Notes: a model not told the origin generated them from the letters alone. Shown: positions 30,878 through 43,330, numbered from the stretch's first letter. The stretch is DNA of 64,000 bases from Orychophragmus violaceus (GCA_030180135.1 CM058239.1:114299318-114363317), one strand, 5' to 3'. Translations and numbers: made by a program.

Positions 30878-32108
30878 TTAAAGATAAGAGCCATAAGCAT
30901 TGAAAACGCCAGTGGACTCCACGTCATCAACTAAAGAAGAATCCCACTGAAGCGGCCCTCCGGAATCCCCAGAGAAAGGAGAAAGGTGAAAGCATTTCCC
31001 TGCCTCGACCATCAATCGGTCATACTCAGGAACATCATCCGCAAGAAGTGCAGCTTTCGTAACCTCAAACTGCTCCTCCTCGGCCTCGAACGCCGGAGGG
31101 TCTTGGGCCTTCAACGCAGCGATCATCTTGAGATTACTGTTTGTTTCCACGAAAACACAGTGTTTCTTCTTGGCCGAGGGAAGCTTGACGAAAATATCAC
31201 GAAGTTTCTTGAAACGGGATGAAAATTTGTCAAACACTCCTTTTCTCCCTTTTTTGGCTGCCTCCTTCAAAGCGGCATCGCGGGAAGAGCCCTCTTCCGC
31301 AAGCTTTAACCTTAAAGCTTCAGCCTCGGCAAAAACCTTCGCTTTCTCCTCATCAATGGAACACCGCGCCGCCTCAAACTCGGCCGCCTGCAATTCGCGT
31401 GCAGTTTTCAGTTCCGGTAGAGAAAGCTCCAGTTTCTGGTTATCGGCCAGATGCTTGCGAAACAGCTCCTGAGCTCCACGGATTTCTCTCTCGGATTCGG
31501 CAGCCTGCTTGTTCACCGATGCCCAGGCCTATAAAAAAAAGGAAGAAGAAAAAGAAAAATATCAGAAAAAGGTCGCGCCGGTCGGAAGGGAAAGATTTCT
31601 ACATTCAAGAAGTCTTGGTCCGCATGGGCAAGCGAAGATCCACACGACATTTCCTCATAACGGATCGGAACGTCTCCTGCATGCCATACTCCCGAACAAA
31701 ACTCCGTAACTTCAGCAACATTATCATAAACAGGGCCCTTGAACTTTGAGCCGCTGGTAACAGACTTCGAGATAGTCTGAGGAGCTTCGGTCTCACCCGC
31801 TTTCCTAGCCCTTTTCTTCTTCTTCTCAGGGAGAGGTTTCTGAGCCTCCAAACCCACGACTAGACGCCTAGGCGGACAATGAGCACCAGGGTTTTGATCG
31901 GCTCCCAGTCTCTCGGGAACCATAGGACCTCCTGGTGGAGAGACGAACTGGGCGCGAACTCCTGGCCTTCTCCAGCTATCTCAGATGCTTTTCCTTCGCT
32001 CCTCTGCCTTTTCTCTTCCGCCGCCGCTCTTCTCCTAGCCTTCACAAGTTCACGCTCAGACAACGGAGGGGGTGCACTCTGGAATGAAATCATCCGAAAC
32101 TGTATCAA
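30878..32108 (-). pseudogene. Tat-B antisense gene (aORF), spliced
   Basis: On the minus strand from ATG 32108 (frame with LSERELVKARRRAAAEEKRQ) through a second frame to a long coiled-coil C-terminus (31528-30878; Glu/Ala/Lys-rich, AKVFAEAEALRLKLAEEGSS). An intron at 31529-31602 has a GTAGAAATC donor and a pyrimidine tract ending TATAG, and joins the frames cleanly. The N-terminal conserved block seen in Tat-A is missing. The protein family is known from Tat elements but its role is not established. Confidence 0.7.
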
Positions 32109-32194
32109 AATCTAGAGAGAGAGAGATTGGAGAGATAAAACTTGCAAGCTCTACAGAGAGTGAGTGAATGAAGAAGTGGACGAAAGAAGAAGGA

Positions 32195-32202
32195 TATTTA
32201 TA
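32195..32202 (-). promoter_or_regulatory. TATA box of the Tat-B antisense gene
   Basis: TATAAATA on the minus strand, about 90 bp upstream of the ATG at 32108, in the expected position for an antisense promoter inside the element. Confidence 0.55.
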
Positions 32203-32626
32203 GATGTCGCTCTAGAAAGAATTAAGGGTAGGATCGTAACTTCATAAGGTTCCTCAAAAACAATTTTGGAATTTTCGGAACCACGGACGGCAAGATTAGT
32301 CGCAGTCGGACGAGTTGAACCCACCGAGCAATTAAGAAGTGAAGAATGGAGGAATGAATATCTATAGAGTTCACCAAGGCATGGAATTTCAAGATGATTA
32401 CTTTCCATTCATAATGTTGCGTGTGCCCGAGCAAATCATAACAAAACAGCCCATGAGTAGGCGTGATATCAAAATCTCTTGGCATGGAGGAAGTGGCTAC
32501 GACCGAAAGGCAATGCTCTATACGACCCGCTATCACGAAGACGATAGCGACGGATGAAATTCTCTCGGACAATTTTTTTCGCCTCGAATAAACGAAACAA
32601 CCTCGTCATCACCACATTCGGATATA
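32203..32626. other. Tat-B region between antisense promoter and polypurine tract
   Basis: No coding sequence recognised. GGAAGAATATCT-like and CATGGAGG words occur once each. Nothing else supported. Confidence 0.4.
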
Positions 32627-32643
32627 ACGAGCTGGGGGCTAAC
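32627..32643 (+). other. Tat-B polypurine tract
   Basis: The stretch ending GAGCTGGGGGCTAAC lies against the LTR, matching the Tat-A tract. Confidence 0.85.
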
Positions 32644-33685
32644 TGTTGAGGTCAAAAACCTCCTCGACAAAAAAAATAGCTGAAAGACGGGTTTGAGTAG
32701 TCGGGTACGAGCGAGTGTTTGCATTAGACGTTCAAGGTCTGGTATAAGTGACAAAGTTGTACGAGACGCCGACAATGTTACCTAAATGATTTATCGGAAA
32801 ATGGTTTCGGCAAAACAGACGACATCGTAATCTGACAAACATATCTTCCGACAGGAACTACGGATCGACGGAACGTCCAAACAAAGAAAAGGACGAGCTG
32901 AACCAGCTCGGATCTAAACCCATCCCGTCTCTATCTTGATCATGAGTTGCCCTTTCGGAAATCCCGAGTTGAACCTTTGAGTTGAACCATCTCGGATTTC
33001 CGAGCTAATCCGTTTCTGGTTTTCCGAGCTGAACTTTCCGAACGGATAACCAAACATTTGCCGATACGCATAACTTGTCGCAACCCACCTTCGGAAACAT
33101 CAGCCCATACCTTCCTGGATCAATGACTTGGGCTGATGGATCGAGATTGAGATAAATGGGAACTTGGGCCCAAGCATACGACAAACTCTAAACCAAATAA
33201 GTGAGTTGATACGTTAACGGACTCGGAACGTCCAAATCTCGGCCCATCTGGCAAACGAGTCGAGCCACGGAAAGACGAAGAAGTAAAGAAAGAGATTGGA
33301 AAAAGGAAATCCGAGATAGAAATGTACATTTTAGCGAAAAAAAGAAAAAGATAAGAACATGAAGATTTCCGCAAATCTTGCGGAAATATTCTCAAAAGCC
33401 GACGAACCGAAGCTATAAAAGGAGGGAGAAGCCAGACGAGAGAGGCAGAGCGAAAAACCCTAGACCTAGACTTAAGAACTTTGCAGTTTCTCTTAGCCGT
33501 TTTCAGAGTTCTTTTGTACTTTCTTTCCGATTCCTTTACTCTCTTTTCCGATCTTTGTGCTCTTTTCGACTTCTAATCAATAAAACGTCCTCCGGGTTTG
33601 CTAGTTTCGTGGTTATTCTTGAAAGTTTATGTTCTCTAAAAGTTTTGCTCTACAAGTTTTGACCGTGTGAGTTTTGACTCTCACA
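32644..33685 (+). repeat. Tat-B 3' LTR
   Basis: 1042 bp from TGTTGAGGTC to GACTCTCACA. A TATA box, CTATAAAAGG, is at about 33411, and AATAAAACG (poly-A signal) at about 33578. ATGAA (33686-33690) should be the right target duplication. Confidence 0.85.
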
Positions 33686-34232
33686 ATGAACAAAATGGAC
33701 GTGAGGCATTTGGATACAAACATCACAAAATACTTAAAATTTTAGGTTAAAATCGATTTGAAATATTTTTTGTTCTTGTCGCTCTTGAATTTCTATTTCA
33801 CCAAAAAAGTATTATCAAAGTATTGTCTATTAAAATTCACAGAAAACCTAATTAGACATAATCGTTAATAGACATGGATATTCAATGGACAAGATCATTA
33901 TTTATCCGCAATTAAAATTGATAATGTTCAACATATCCATATAGACGTGGACAGCCTATTTAACCGTTCTATAACTTAGTCGGCAAATAAGAACGTAACC
34001 ATGTTTGCACACAAATATTTTCGTGAGTCCTTCGGATTGAATAATTATACCAAGTTTCAGAGAAATATTTTTTTGTCATTAGATATTTTAGAAAGGAATA
34101 TCAAACTGTCTACAAAAGACAGAATCAGCTAGCCACTTACTAATAAAATCTCAAGACTGTATGGACCATATATAGCTTGAATATATGTAAGTTCTCCACA
34201 AAGGCTACCAATAAAACTTAGTATGTGATTGG
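33686..34232. other. AT-rich spacer between Tat-B and the LINE
   Basis: No ORF, repeat or element end seen. It may be the original host DNA into which Tat-B and the LINE inserted. Confidence 0.5.
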
Positions 34233-37200
34233 TTTTTTTTTTTTGACGAAACCATGACATTATCATTCATTCAATAAAACTTAAGGTTTGTTTACAAACG
34301 TAGAGAGAGCCTGCTTAGCAAGAAGATCGGCTGAGCCGTTACAATCGCGAGGCAAGAAAGCAAAATGGATAGAATCAAAGGAGTTGCAGAGGATAGAGAT
34401 ATCATACAACAGCCCTTGAAGTTCAACACAACCCGAGTTGAGGAGTGTGATGAGTGATTTACAATCGGAGTGAACACTCAACGATTTAAATCCTGAAGAG
34501 ACTGCGTCAAGCAGACCAGCCTTAACCGCAAGCGCCTCAGCCATAATAGCAGACAAGACAAAGGTGTGGGAAGAAGAGTTTTCTTTGAAAGTTGGACCTT
34601 CCTTGTCATGTTCTATGAACACCCAACCGAGGCCTCTAAGCCGCTTAGAGCACTGCCATGCTTCATCAACAAGCAGAAGGACCGGGAACAGAGCAGGGGA
34701 GGCAGAGCAATGGTGAGGTTTCAAGACCGCAGGTGAGGAGGAAACTTGGTGAAGTCGCTGAGCTTCCTGAAAGTCACGGGCTTCAACTAAAGCTTTGAGG
34801 ACCAACTCCTGTTCTGAGTAGCTTTTGTTTTTAAAGATCAAGGAGTTTCTGTTTTTCCATAACAGCCAATACACCCATGGATGCAGAGCAACCTCGGAGA
34901 TGCCTGTCGGAGGGAGAGGGAGCATCTTTAGATCGGAGCATAGCAGGTTGGCTGTAGAGGTGGAGTCCCGAGGAGGATTAGAGCTAACCGGCAGTAAATC
35001 CCAGACGCGGGCTGCAAAAGGGCAGGAGACCAAGACGTGCAGCTCCGACTCTGCTGCTCCACATCGCTTGCAGGTTGAACTGACCTCCAAGCCTCGGGAC
35101 AAGAGATTATAGCCAACCGGGAGAGCCTTATTCATCACTTTCCACAGGAAGTTTTTCAACTTTGGAGGAGTTTTCAGATTCCAAATGGCACTTTTCCAAG
35201 GGAAGTCCACAGACTTTGTCGGGTGAGTATGAAGCTTAGACAAGGCATAACCCGATCGAGTTGAGTAAATTCCGTTTTTCTCCGGTAGCCAGACAAGTGA
35301 ATCCTGCATTCCAAAGGAGCTAGGGACAATTTGTCTAATTAAATCCTCATACTGAAGTAAGTGGAGTCTAATGGCTGGTACATTCCAAACCACAGACGAG
35401 TTGCTGAAGGATAGAAGATCAGAGACTCTAAGATTCGCATTGGACTCAGTGGGTGGGCCAATTGGCGCTAGTAGATTGGTAGGAGAGAGCCAAGGCTCCG
35501 ACCAGAGGTTAATAGCATGCCCCGAGCCCACGCACCAGCCTAACCCCTTCTTTAGAACCTCTTGGCCTGCCAAGATTCCCCGCCAGCCATGAGAGCCATT
35601 ACCAGGAGCTCCGCAATCCGTAAAGGATACGGAGTGGCAATATTTGCCAAGCAAAACCTGACCAAGAAGAGAATCCGGGAATTTCAGGATGCGCCATGCA
35701 ATCTTGGCCAAGAGCGCATCATTGAACTGCTCTAGTTCTCGGAAGCCTAAGCCACCAGCACTTTTGGGAAGAGTTAATTTGTCCCACGACACCCAACACA
35801 TCTTCTTGACTTCCGGTTTACTATCCCACCAAAATCTAGTAAGAACGGATTGTATTTGCTTACAAAGAGAAGAGGGAAGCTTGAAGCATGACATAGCGTA
35901 AGATGGGAGAGCCGCTAGAACCGCCTTTAGTAGGACCTGTTTACCCGCCCCGGACAGAAACATAGAAGTCCAACTATTTGCTTTCTGTCTGATCCGATCC
36001 ACAATACTAGAGAAGATATCCCTTTTCTTCCTTTGGAAATGTTCCGGTAGACCTAAGTACTTTCCAATACCCCCCTCCGTTTGCGTGCCTCAATTGGGGT
36101 CTTGGAGGAGAAGGTAATGGCCGACTTTAGAAGGTTTATACTCTGCCTCGAGGCACGCTCATACCTATGCAAGATATCAACCAAGGTATAGCAGCTAGTT
36201 TGGTCCGTCTTACAGAAGAACATAGTGTCGTCCGCAAAGAGGAGGTGATTAATGGCAGGGGAGCTCCGCGCCACTTTCAATCCACGGAGAGTCCCTTTCT
36301 CTTGAGCTTGCCGACAGAGACCCGAAAGCACTTCGGTACAGAGGATAAAGAGGTAAGGGGAGAGCGGGTCTCGGGATGGGACGACCGAGCCTTGGGGACC
36401 TCCATTGATCAAAAAAGAGTAAGAAACCGACGAGACACATTCCATAATCCAACCAATCCACACCTCACAAAAACCCAATCGCTTTAGCACCGTCTGGAGG
36501 AAGTCCCATTCAATCCTGTCGTACGCTTTACTCATATCCGTTTTAACGGCCATCGAGCATCTTTTCTTTGCTCCTGAGATGCGCAAGTAGTGGAGAACCT
36601 CATGAGTGATAAGGACATTATCTGCTATGGCTCTACCAGGGACAAAGGCGGATTGGTGTTGGGAAATGATGGTCGGTAGGAGCGGTTGAAGGCGCTTAGT
36701 GAGAAGCTTTGCAATGATCTTGTAGTGGGTAGAGCATAAAGCAATCGGCCGATAATCAGACACTTTCTTCGGTCCTTTTATCTTAGGGATCAGTCTGATA
36801 TGAGTCTCGTTTTGTCTCCTATTTAGGGAGCTGGACACGAAGAAGTGTTGTATATCCTTGCAGACCTCGGGTCCGATAATATCCTAGAAGGAGTGATAGA
36901 AACCAGCCGAGAAACCATCAACTCCTGGCGCCTTATCCGGGTGAATAGAGAGGACTGCGGCTTTAATTTCCGACTCACTTGGGATCATGGTTAGGGCCAC
37001 ATTCATTTCTGGAGTGATGCAAGGAGATAGAACCTCCTCGGCTACTTGCAATGAACTGGTCGACTGGGAGGAAAAAATGGCTTGATAAGTTCTCGATATA
37101 GTGCTCACAATTTGTTCCTCCTCAAAAAACAGCCACACCATCCTCGTTTTCAAGCACCGAGAATTTATTTAGAGCTCGGCTTCCCCTCGTGATAGCATGA

Positions 37201-37244
37201 AAAAACTTGGAGTTACGGTCACCACATTCACTCCCACTAATATA
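34233..37244 (-). mobile_element. 5'-truncated L1-type LINE (minus strand)
   Basis: A non-LTR retrotransposon whose 3' end is the T-run 34233-34244 (poly-A on its own strand). It extends right to about 37240 and lacks ORF1, the endonuclease and the start of RT. Flanks TATGTGATTGG (34222-34232) and TATGTTGTTGG (about 37245-37255) agree at 9 of 11 positions and may be a decayed target duplication. Confidence 0.85.
34281..37240 (-). pseudogene. LINE ORF2 fragment: RT, zinc-binding region, RNase H
   Basis: On the minus strand: GDRNSKFFHAITRG (about 37220), a frameshift near 37130, SIHPDKAPGVDGFS, TAG at 36886-36884, then RT proper with LIPKIKGPKKVSDYRPIAL, DMSKAYDRIEWDFL and the catalytic FADDTMFF (about 36240-36217). 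A frameshift near 36072 is followed by KYLGLPEHFQRKKR. The next frame holds the zf-RVT region (WKSAIWNLKTPPKLKNFLWK, CKRCG..HVLVSCPFA) and a plant RNase H (IMAEALAVKAGL, LSVHSDCKSL). It ends at 34281. Two shifts, one stop and the missing 5' part make it dead. Confidence 0.9.
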
Positions 37245-37273
37245 TATGTTGTTGGTTACTAACAACATATATA
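37241..37273. repeat. Perfect 13-bp inverted repeat at the LINE 5' junction
   Basis: TATATATGTTGTT (37241-37253), loop GGTTACT, AACAACATATATA (37261-37273). It lies exactly where LINE homology stops. Confidence 0.8.
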
Positions 37274-37320
37274 AAAGAAATGGTAGCAATAGTGGCATGC
37301 CAACTAGAAAGAGGATGTGA

Positions 37321-38828
<1,508 letters not shown>

Positions 38829-39087
38829 CCATTAAAGATTTAAAGGTTTGTGTCTGAGGACTTAGGAGGCACGAGGCTGCTTTAGCCAAACTGTCAGAGC
38901 TATTAGAAACTTGTGGAATAAAATGGAAATATAGAAAAGAAAAGAGTGTTACAAGGGATCTAACATCACTTACAATTCTTATAATCTTTATGACTTCTTT
39001 CTCCGAGATTAGGGAGTTGATGAGGATTTCCGAATCCGAACAAAGTTGGAGGGAAACAATCCCAGCTGATAAAACCGCCTGCAGTCC
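38829..39087 (-). pseudogene. LINE-type RNase H remnant
   Basis: On the minus strand one frame reads GLQAVLSAGIVSLQLCSDSE, then INSLISEKEVIKIIRIVSDV, and near its end SNSSDSLAKAAS. This is the pattern of the C-terminal RNase H domain of plant LINEs (SDS..LI..I..DI..L, then ADSLAKAA). No other LINE part is next to it. The closed frame on the right and the nearby CACTA insertion leave only this scrap. Confidence 0.65.
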
Positions 39088-39181
39088 TGTTTTGCTGCAA
39101 TGGTTCGGTGGTCAGGGCCAAGCTTATAAATAGAAGGCTTTGGATTCATTTTCAACAACACAGAAAACACTACAAGAAAAC

Positions 39182-39500
39182 AGAGAATTGCCGACTACGT
39201 TTTATAACTGATATTTTAGTCGCTATAATTAATGACTAAGTTGCGACGCTGTTACGACTGATGTACGACTAAAACGACTGATGTACGACTAAAAGCAGAA
39301 GTTGCACTTTAGTCGGTAATTTACGACTGATTTGCGACTTCAAGGCAGTCGAGGAAACTTCAGTCGCAAAATCAGTCGTTAAAAGTAGTTATAGAACCAC
39401 ATGTTCCTCGTTTGTAGGTAAGTGTAACTAATTATTGCGACCATTGCTAGTAGTCGCAAATCAGTCGTTTAGGAGACGCGATTCAGTCGTAAAAAGTTCT
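39182..39500. repeat. CACTA left subterminal repeats
   Basis: Repeated ACGACTGA, AGTCGTA, AGTCGCAA words in both orientations, about 15 in 320 bp. In CACTA elements such motifs are transposase binding sites. Confidence 0.8.
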
Positions 39501-39600
39501 ATATTTAGACCTCAGATATCTCCTCCTCATTCTCAACCACTCAACACATAGAGTTAAACCGAGAAATCGAAAGAAAAACGAGTTCTTCTTTACTCACGAA

Positions 39601-40269
39601 ATGTCGGGAAATTACAATTATAGTAATTCTCGGGAGTGGATGTATAGGAGAATTGATGAAGAAATGAGAAATTTTTCCCACGAGTTTGAAATAGGGATGG
39701 AGCAGTTCATGGCATTTACAAACAACCAGCCTCTTGCGTAGAGTAATGGCGGTAAGTTTCACTGCCCTTGTAATCTTTGCAAGAACGAAAAACCGATAAC
39801 CTCTTGAAAAAAATTTTGGAGTCATCTGTATAGTAAGGGATTTATGCCTGATTACTATGTTTGGTATAAACATGGAGAGGAAATTGGTATGGATTTAGGA
39901 ACGAGTTATGCTGATATCATACATATTAGTGGGAGTGAAGATGTTGGTCATGTAGTAGAAGATAAATATGTGTATATGGTGAATGATGCATTTCGTGATA
40001 ACGAGAATTTTGATAGCAATTACGTGGATTATAGTTATCAAAATTTGGAAGAACATATCCGCAATCATTCAAAAAAGTTTGACGACTTGTTAGAAGGAGC
40101 AAAAAATCCACTATATGATGGTTGTCATGAAGGTCACTCGCAGTTATCTTTAGCTGCTCGAGTCTTGCAAAGAAAGACAGAACATAATATGAGCGAAAGG
40201 GCAGTGGATTCGATATGTCAAATGTTTACCGAGTTTTTGACGAGGAGAATGAGATATTTTTGCGGGTAA
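39601..40269 (+). pseudogene. CACTA TnpD-type transposase N-terminal fragment
   Basis: From ATG 39601 the frame shows the transposase-associated zinc domain (REWMYRRIDEE, FHCPCNLCKNEK, GFMPDYYVWYKHGE) and then NPLYDGCHEGHSQLSLAARVL, the linker that precedes the catalytic DDE part. TAG at 39739-39741 and TGA at 39805-39807 interrupt it. It ends at 40269 with the catalytic domain missing altogether. Confidence 0.85.
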
Positions 40270-40371
40270 AGTTCAATTTCTTGTTGCCTTTTTATGTTTA
40301 GACTTTATGTTAAGTATAACCAATCCGTTTGATGTTATTTTTTTTGTTTATTCATTACATGATTATTTTCT

Positions 40372-40605
40372 TTGTTTTGGCAGTCAACTTTCACAAATGA
40401 AAAAGAAACTCTCTATGGAGTAGGAAGCCTCGCAAAGAGACATGTCAATGGGAAGAGGAAGTACTCGGAAGGTTCTGAATCATTCAGCAGTCTGCAACAA
40501 CAATTGGAGGAAGATAAGCGGCAGATAGAAGCACAAGCGGCTGCAAATGCTTCTCGTGAGGAAGATCTTAGACGAGTTTCAGCTACCCAACAAGCCAATG
40601 GTTAA
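40372..40605 (+). pseudogene. CACTA second-gene (TnpA-like) C-terminal fragment
   Basis: An exon-like piece preceded by TTTTGGCAG (a plausible splice acceptor at 40382). It reads LYGVGSLAKR, then a coiled-coil stretch SLQQQLEEDKRQIEAQAAAN, ending TAA 40603-40605. LYGVGSL resembles the conserved end of Ptta/En/Spm-type proteins. Its upstream exons are deleted. Confidence 0.6.
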
Positions 40606-40734
40606 TGTTTACAGTTAATGTTTATAAGCTCTTAGTTTTACATTTGTTTTCTTTTAGTTTCTGTTTAGAGTATTTGTAACTGGATTCAAAATGGTAAAAT
40701 GCATACCAAATATCGAAACGTTGGTCAAAATCGT

Positions 40735-41165
40735 GTTAGAGCAGTCGCAATTCAGTCGTTATTTGGTCGATATTCAGTCGCTAATCAGTCGTTCACGAGT
40801 CATTACCCAGTCGTACATTAGTCGTAATATTTTGCAACTGAAATGCGACTATGTTACACGACCACACAACGACTTCAAATGGGTCGCAATATAGTCGTAA
40901 AATGTTATGACTATTAAACGACAAAACAATAAGTCGGAAAGTAGTCGTACAATCAGTCGTAATTCAGTCGGAGGATATACGAAGGAATTGCGACTGAATT
41001 GTGTCGCCTACTTTTAGTCTTATCTTCGTCGCAATTCAGTCGTATTTTAACGACTGAATTGCGACAATATATTTTTGCGACCAAGAATAAACGACTGAAA
41101 GGTGTAGTCGTACATCAGTCGTATATTTTGGTTTTGCGACTTATTACCGACTGATTTGGGTGTCA
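40735..41165. repeat. CACTA right subterminal repeats
   Basis: About 25 copies of CAGTCGT/ACGACTG-type words in both orientations, denser than on the left side. Confidence 0.8.
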
Positions 41166-41499
41166 CTAAAACAATGTTTTCTTATAGTGAAAGGGGAAGA
41201 GTCCCAGAGAGAAAAGAGACAATACTCCATGTCGGATGAGTTACAGGTCGGGCCGACCAACCGTGATAGACCATCGACGATGCGGTTGATCGATAGTACG
41301 ACGACCGATCGCAATGAGCTACGACTGTTCACCAAGAGATGCGACTGTTCGTGAAGGGAAGCGATGGTTTGCTAGGAAACATGACCATTCACCATGAGGT
41401 GTGATCATTCTCGAAAAGGTGTGACCGTTCGTGAAAGGGTGAAACCACTTACGAAAGGGTGCAACTACTTACGAAAGGGTGCAGCCATCCTCTAAAGGT

Positions 41500-41875
41500 A
41501 CGGCCAACCGTGAAAGGGTGTGATCGTTCACGAAGCGGTGTGATCGGTCACAAAGGGGGTGCGATCGTGTACGACGGATGCGATCAATACCAAAGGGGTA
41601 CGATCAATCCCGAAGGGGTGCAATCGGTTCCGAAGGGGTGCGATCGTTACCAAAGGAGTGCGATCAGTTCCATAGGGGTGTGATCGGTTCCGAAAAGGTG
41701 CGATCGGTTCAGAAGGGTGTGATCGGTTCAAAAGGGTGCGATCGGTTCTGAAGAGGTGCGATCAGAACCGAATGGGTGTGATCGGTACTGAAAGTGTGCA
41801 ATTGTTTCCGAAGGAGTGCGATCGGTACTGAAGGGGTGTGGTCAATCCCGAAGGGGTGCGATCAGTCGGGTGCGA
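41500..41875. repeat. 20-bp-period minisatellite with GATCG core
   Basis: Consensus GGTGCGATCGGTTCCGAAGG. GATC-type cores fall at 41522, 41542, 41563, 41582, 41602, 41622, 41642, 41662, 41682, 41702, 41721, 41740, 41760, 41780, 41800, 41820, 41840 and 41860. Degraded units extend left to about 41330, close to the CACTA end. Confidence 0.9.
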
Positions 41876-42669
41876 TGGGAACTAACATCAAACTCTCTCA
41901 TCGAGTCCAAGTCACGTGGGGCGGTTCGTTGAGTGACTTGGTAGCAATGGGATGGTTGGTTCAAAAGGAGACTCGGTGGTCTAGCCGAGGGAGCATGAGG
42001 GATGCGGAAATGGTGCATGAGCCGAAAATGGCCATACATGCATTGGCGCACCGATACCAAGAGTTTCTAGAACGGATAATTGGCCTTATAGGGATGGTTA
42101 TTTGAATGTCTGAGTACCAAAGAGAAGCGTGTTAAATGCAGGAGTTGACGCAAGGACTTAGAAAGGAATTGTCAGACAAACGCGATCAAAGAGACACGCG
42201 ACATAACTAGACAGAATTCGAACATGGCCAAGGTACGAACAAGCTATTACAAAGGATTAATAATATCTAGCCTAAGTTCTGGATAGAATGGTTTAGGGGA
42301 ATGGAACAATGAGCATGTAAGAACACATGACTTGAATGCAATATAAGATTGATAAGTCAAGCCGAACAGTAGTTCAGTGAACTAACCAAATGTGTAGATG
42401 ATCAATCCGAGAAGGTCTTTGATTGGAATTGATTCAAGGTTCGATATGATTTATGCTGCGTATTGTTAAGTATGATGGATCTAAGCTTGGAAAAGACTAA
42501 GGAAAGCCATTAATTAAAAATATTTGAAGGAATACTTTCCCTAAAGAGAAAATTTGAATTAGTAACAGATATAAGAGAGGTACAGATCGGAAAGTAGCCT
42601 GATCCGGGAACGCATCGACCGCGGTCTAAGAAGATCGGGTCGGGGTGTTTCGGCATCTTTTATAAGAAA
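41876..42669. other. Unassigned DNA downstream of the minisatellite
   Basis: No frame or repeat family recognised. A short open frame (41794-42105) begins inside the minisatellite and is not supported as a gene. Confidence 0.4.
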
Positions 42670-42707
42670 ATTGATTTTGTGTTTTTGGCGAAAATCTCAA
42701 TCTTACA

Positions 42708-43002
42708 TTTTTTCGGTGTGTATGTCATCAGCCAAAGGGAGATAGTCAAAAGAGTGTGTAAACACTTTTCAGAGCTTCACGCTGAATCTCCCTTTACATT
42801 CGTCATAGAATCCGTGAATAGATGCACATTCGTGGTTTTCTCTTAAGAGGAAAAATTTATTGGGGTATTTGATCTTGAAGGCTAACAGAAGACAAATAGA
42901 CTCCAAAATCTGCTTTCCACGGTGAACGTAATCTCCTAAGAGTAAGTAATCTGGTGCAGGAGGGAAACCTTTATATTCAAAAATCCTCAGTAAGTATTGA
43001 CC
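42708..43002 (-). pseudogene. Protein phosphatase 1 catalytic-subunit fragment (TOPP-like)
   Basis: On the minus strand: GQYLLRIFEYKGFPPAPDY, LLGDYVHRGKQILESICLLL, IKYPNKFFLLRENHECASI and GFYDECKGRF. These match the metal-binding core of PP1 (GDYVDRG, RGNHE). The second Asp of GDYVDRG, the general acid, is His, RGNHE is RENHE, about three residues are lost after CASI, and Trp after VKL is a TGA. Homology continues past the stop (KVFTHSFDYLPL) to about 42710. The fragment is a single exon's worth, next to repeats, so likely a captured host fragment. Confidence 0.85.
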
Positions 43003-43119
43003 ACCTAAAACAATACATATAACAAAGAAAATTGTTACACAACAACCAAAAAGTTTGAAGGAAAACAAAGAAATATTAGAATATCAAACAAATGCTAAGA
43101 AAGATGAAAAGAATAAATG

Positions 43120-43330
43120 ATAAAATATTGGCGGGAAATGGTATTCAACGTTTTTGGCGGAAAACTAGATTTTATGTTTTTTGGCGGAAGATTTCGACTT
43201 TGTGGTTTTGGCGGAAAAAATTATAATTTTTCGTTGGTGAGAAAACAACATTTCGTGTTTTTGTTATGAAAACGAGATTTTATGTTTTTGGTAGGAAACT
43301 TGATTTTACATTTTGGCAAGAAACTCCAAA
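43120..43330. repeat. E2F-like TTTTTGGCGGGAAA repeats
   Basis: A perfect TTGGCGGGAAA (43128-43138) is followed by TTTTTGGCGGAAAA (about 43151), TTTTTTGGCGGAAG (about 43177), TTTTGGCGGAAAA (about 43206) and weaker copies to about 43320, about 25-40 bp apart with GATTTTATG between. Another degenerate copy is near 42683. The consensus matches the E2F site TTTSGCGSSAAA. Amplification of such sites by Brassica transposons has been reported. Confidence 0.7.

Larger units (their letters stand above)
25284..33685 (+). mobile_element. Tat-B: Ty3/gypsy (Tat lineage) element, 3' part
   Basis: Visible in order: gag end and protease, RT, RNase H, archaeal-type RNase H, integrase, the conserved post-pol hairpin, two hairpin-repeat blocks, an antisense gene, a polypurine tract and a 1042-bp LTR. 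The layout parallels Tat-A but the LTRs are unrelated in sequence and length, so these are different families of the same lineage. Multiple stops, shifts and an integrase deletion make it older and deader than Tat-A. The 5' part is off the window, left of Tat-A, if the nesting is correct. Confidence 0.88.
39168..41189 (+). mobile_element. CACTA (En/Spm-type) DNA transposon, deletion derivative
   Basis: Left end CACTACAAGAAAAC (39168-39181), right end GTTTTCTTATAGTG (41176-41189), with AAA duplicated at 39165-39167 and 41190-41192. This is the 3-bp duplication expected of CACTA elements. Both subterminal regions are packed with CGACTGA/TCAGTCG words. Inside are only a 5' piece of the TnpD-type transposase and a short 3' piece of the second gene, so it is non-autonomous. 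Confidence 0.93.

Noticed and set aside
41794..42105. 103-codon frame after the minisatellite
   Set aside because: It starts inside the tandem repeat and has no recognisable domain.
42769..43068. Functional host PP1 gene
   Set aside because: Only a central fragment, with a key Asp changed, a stop for Trp and missing exons.
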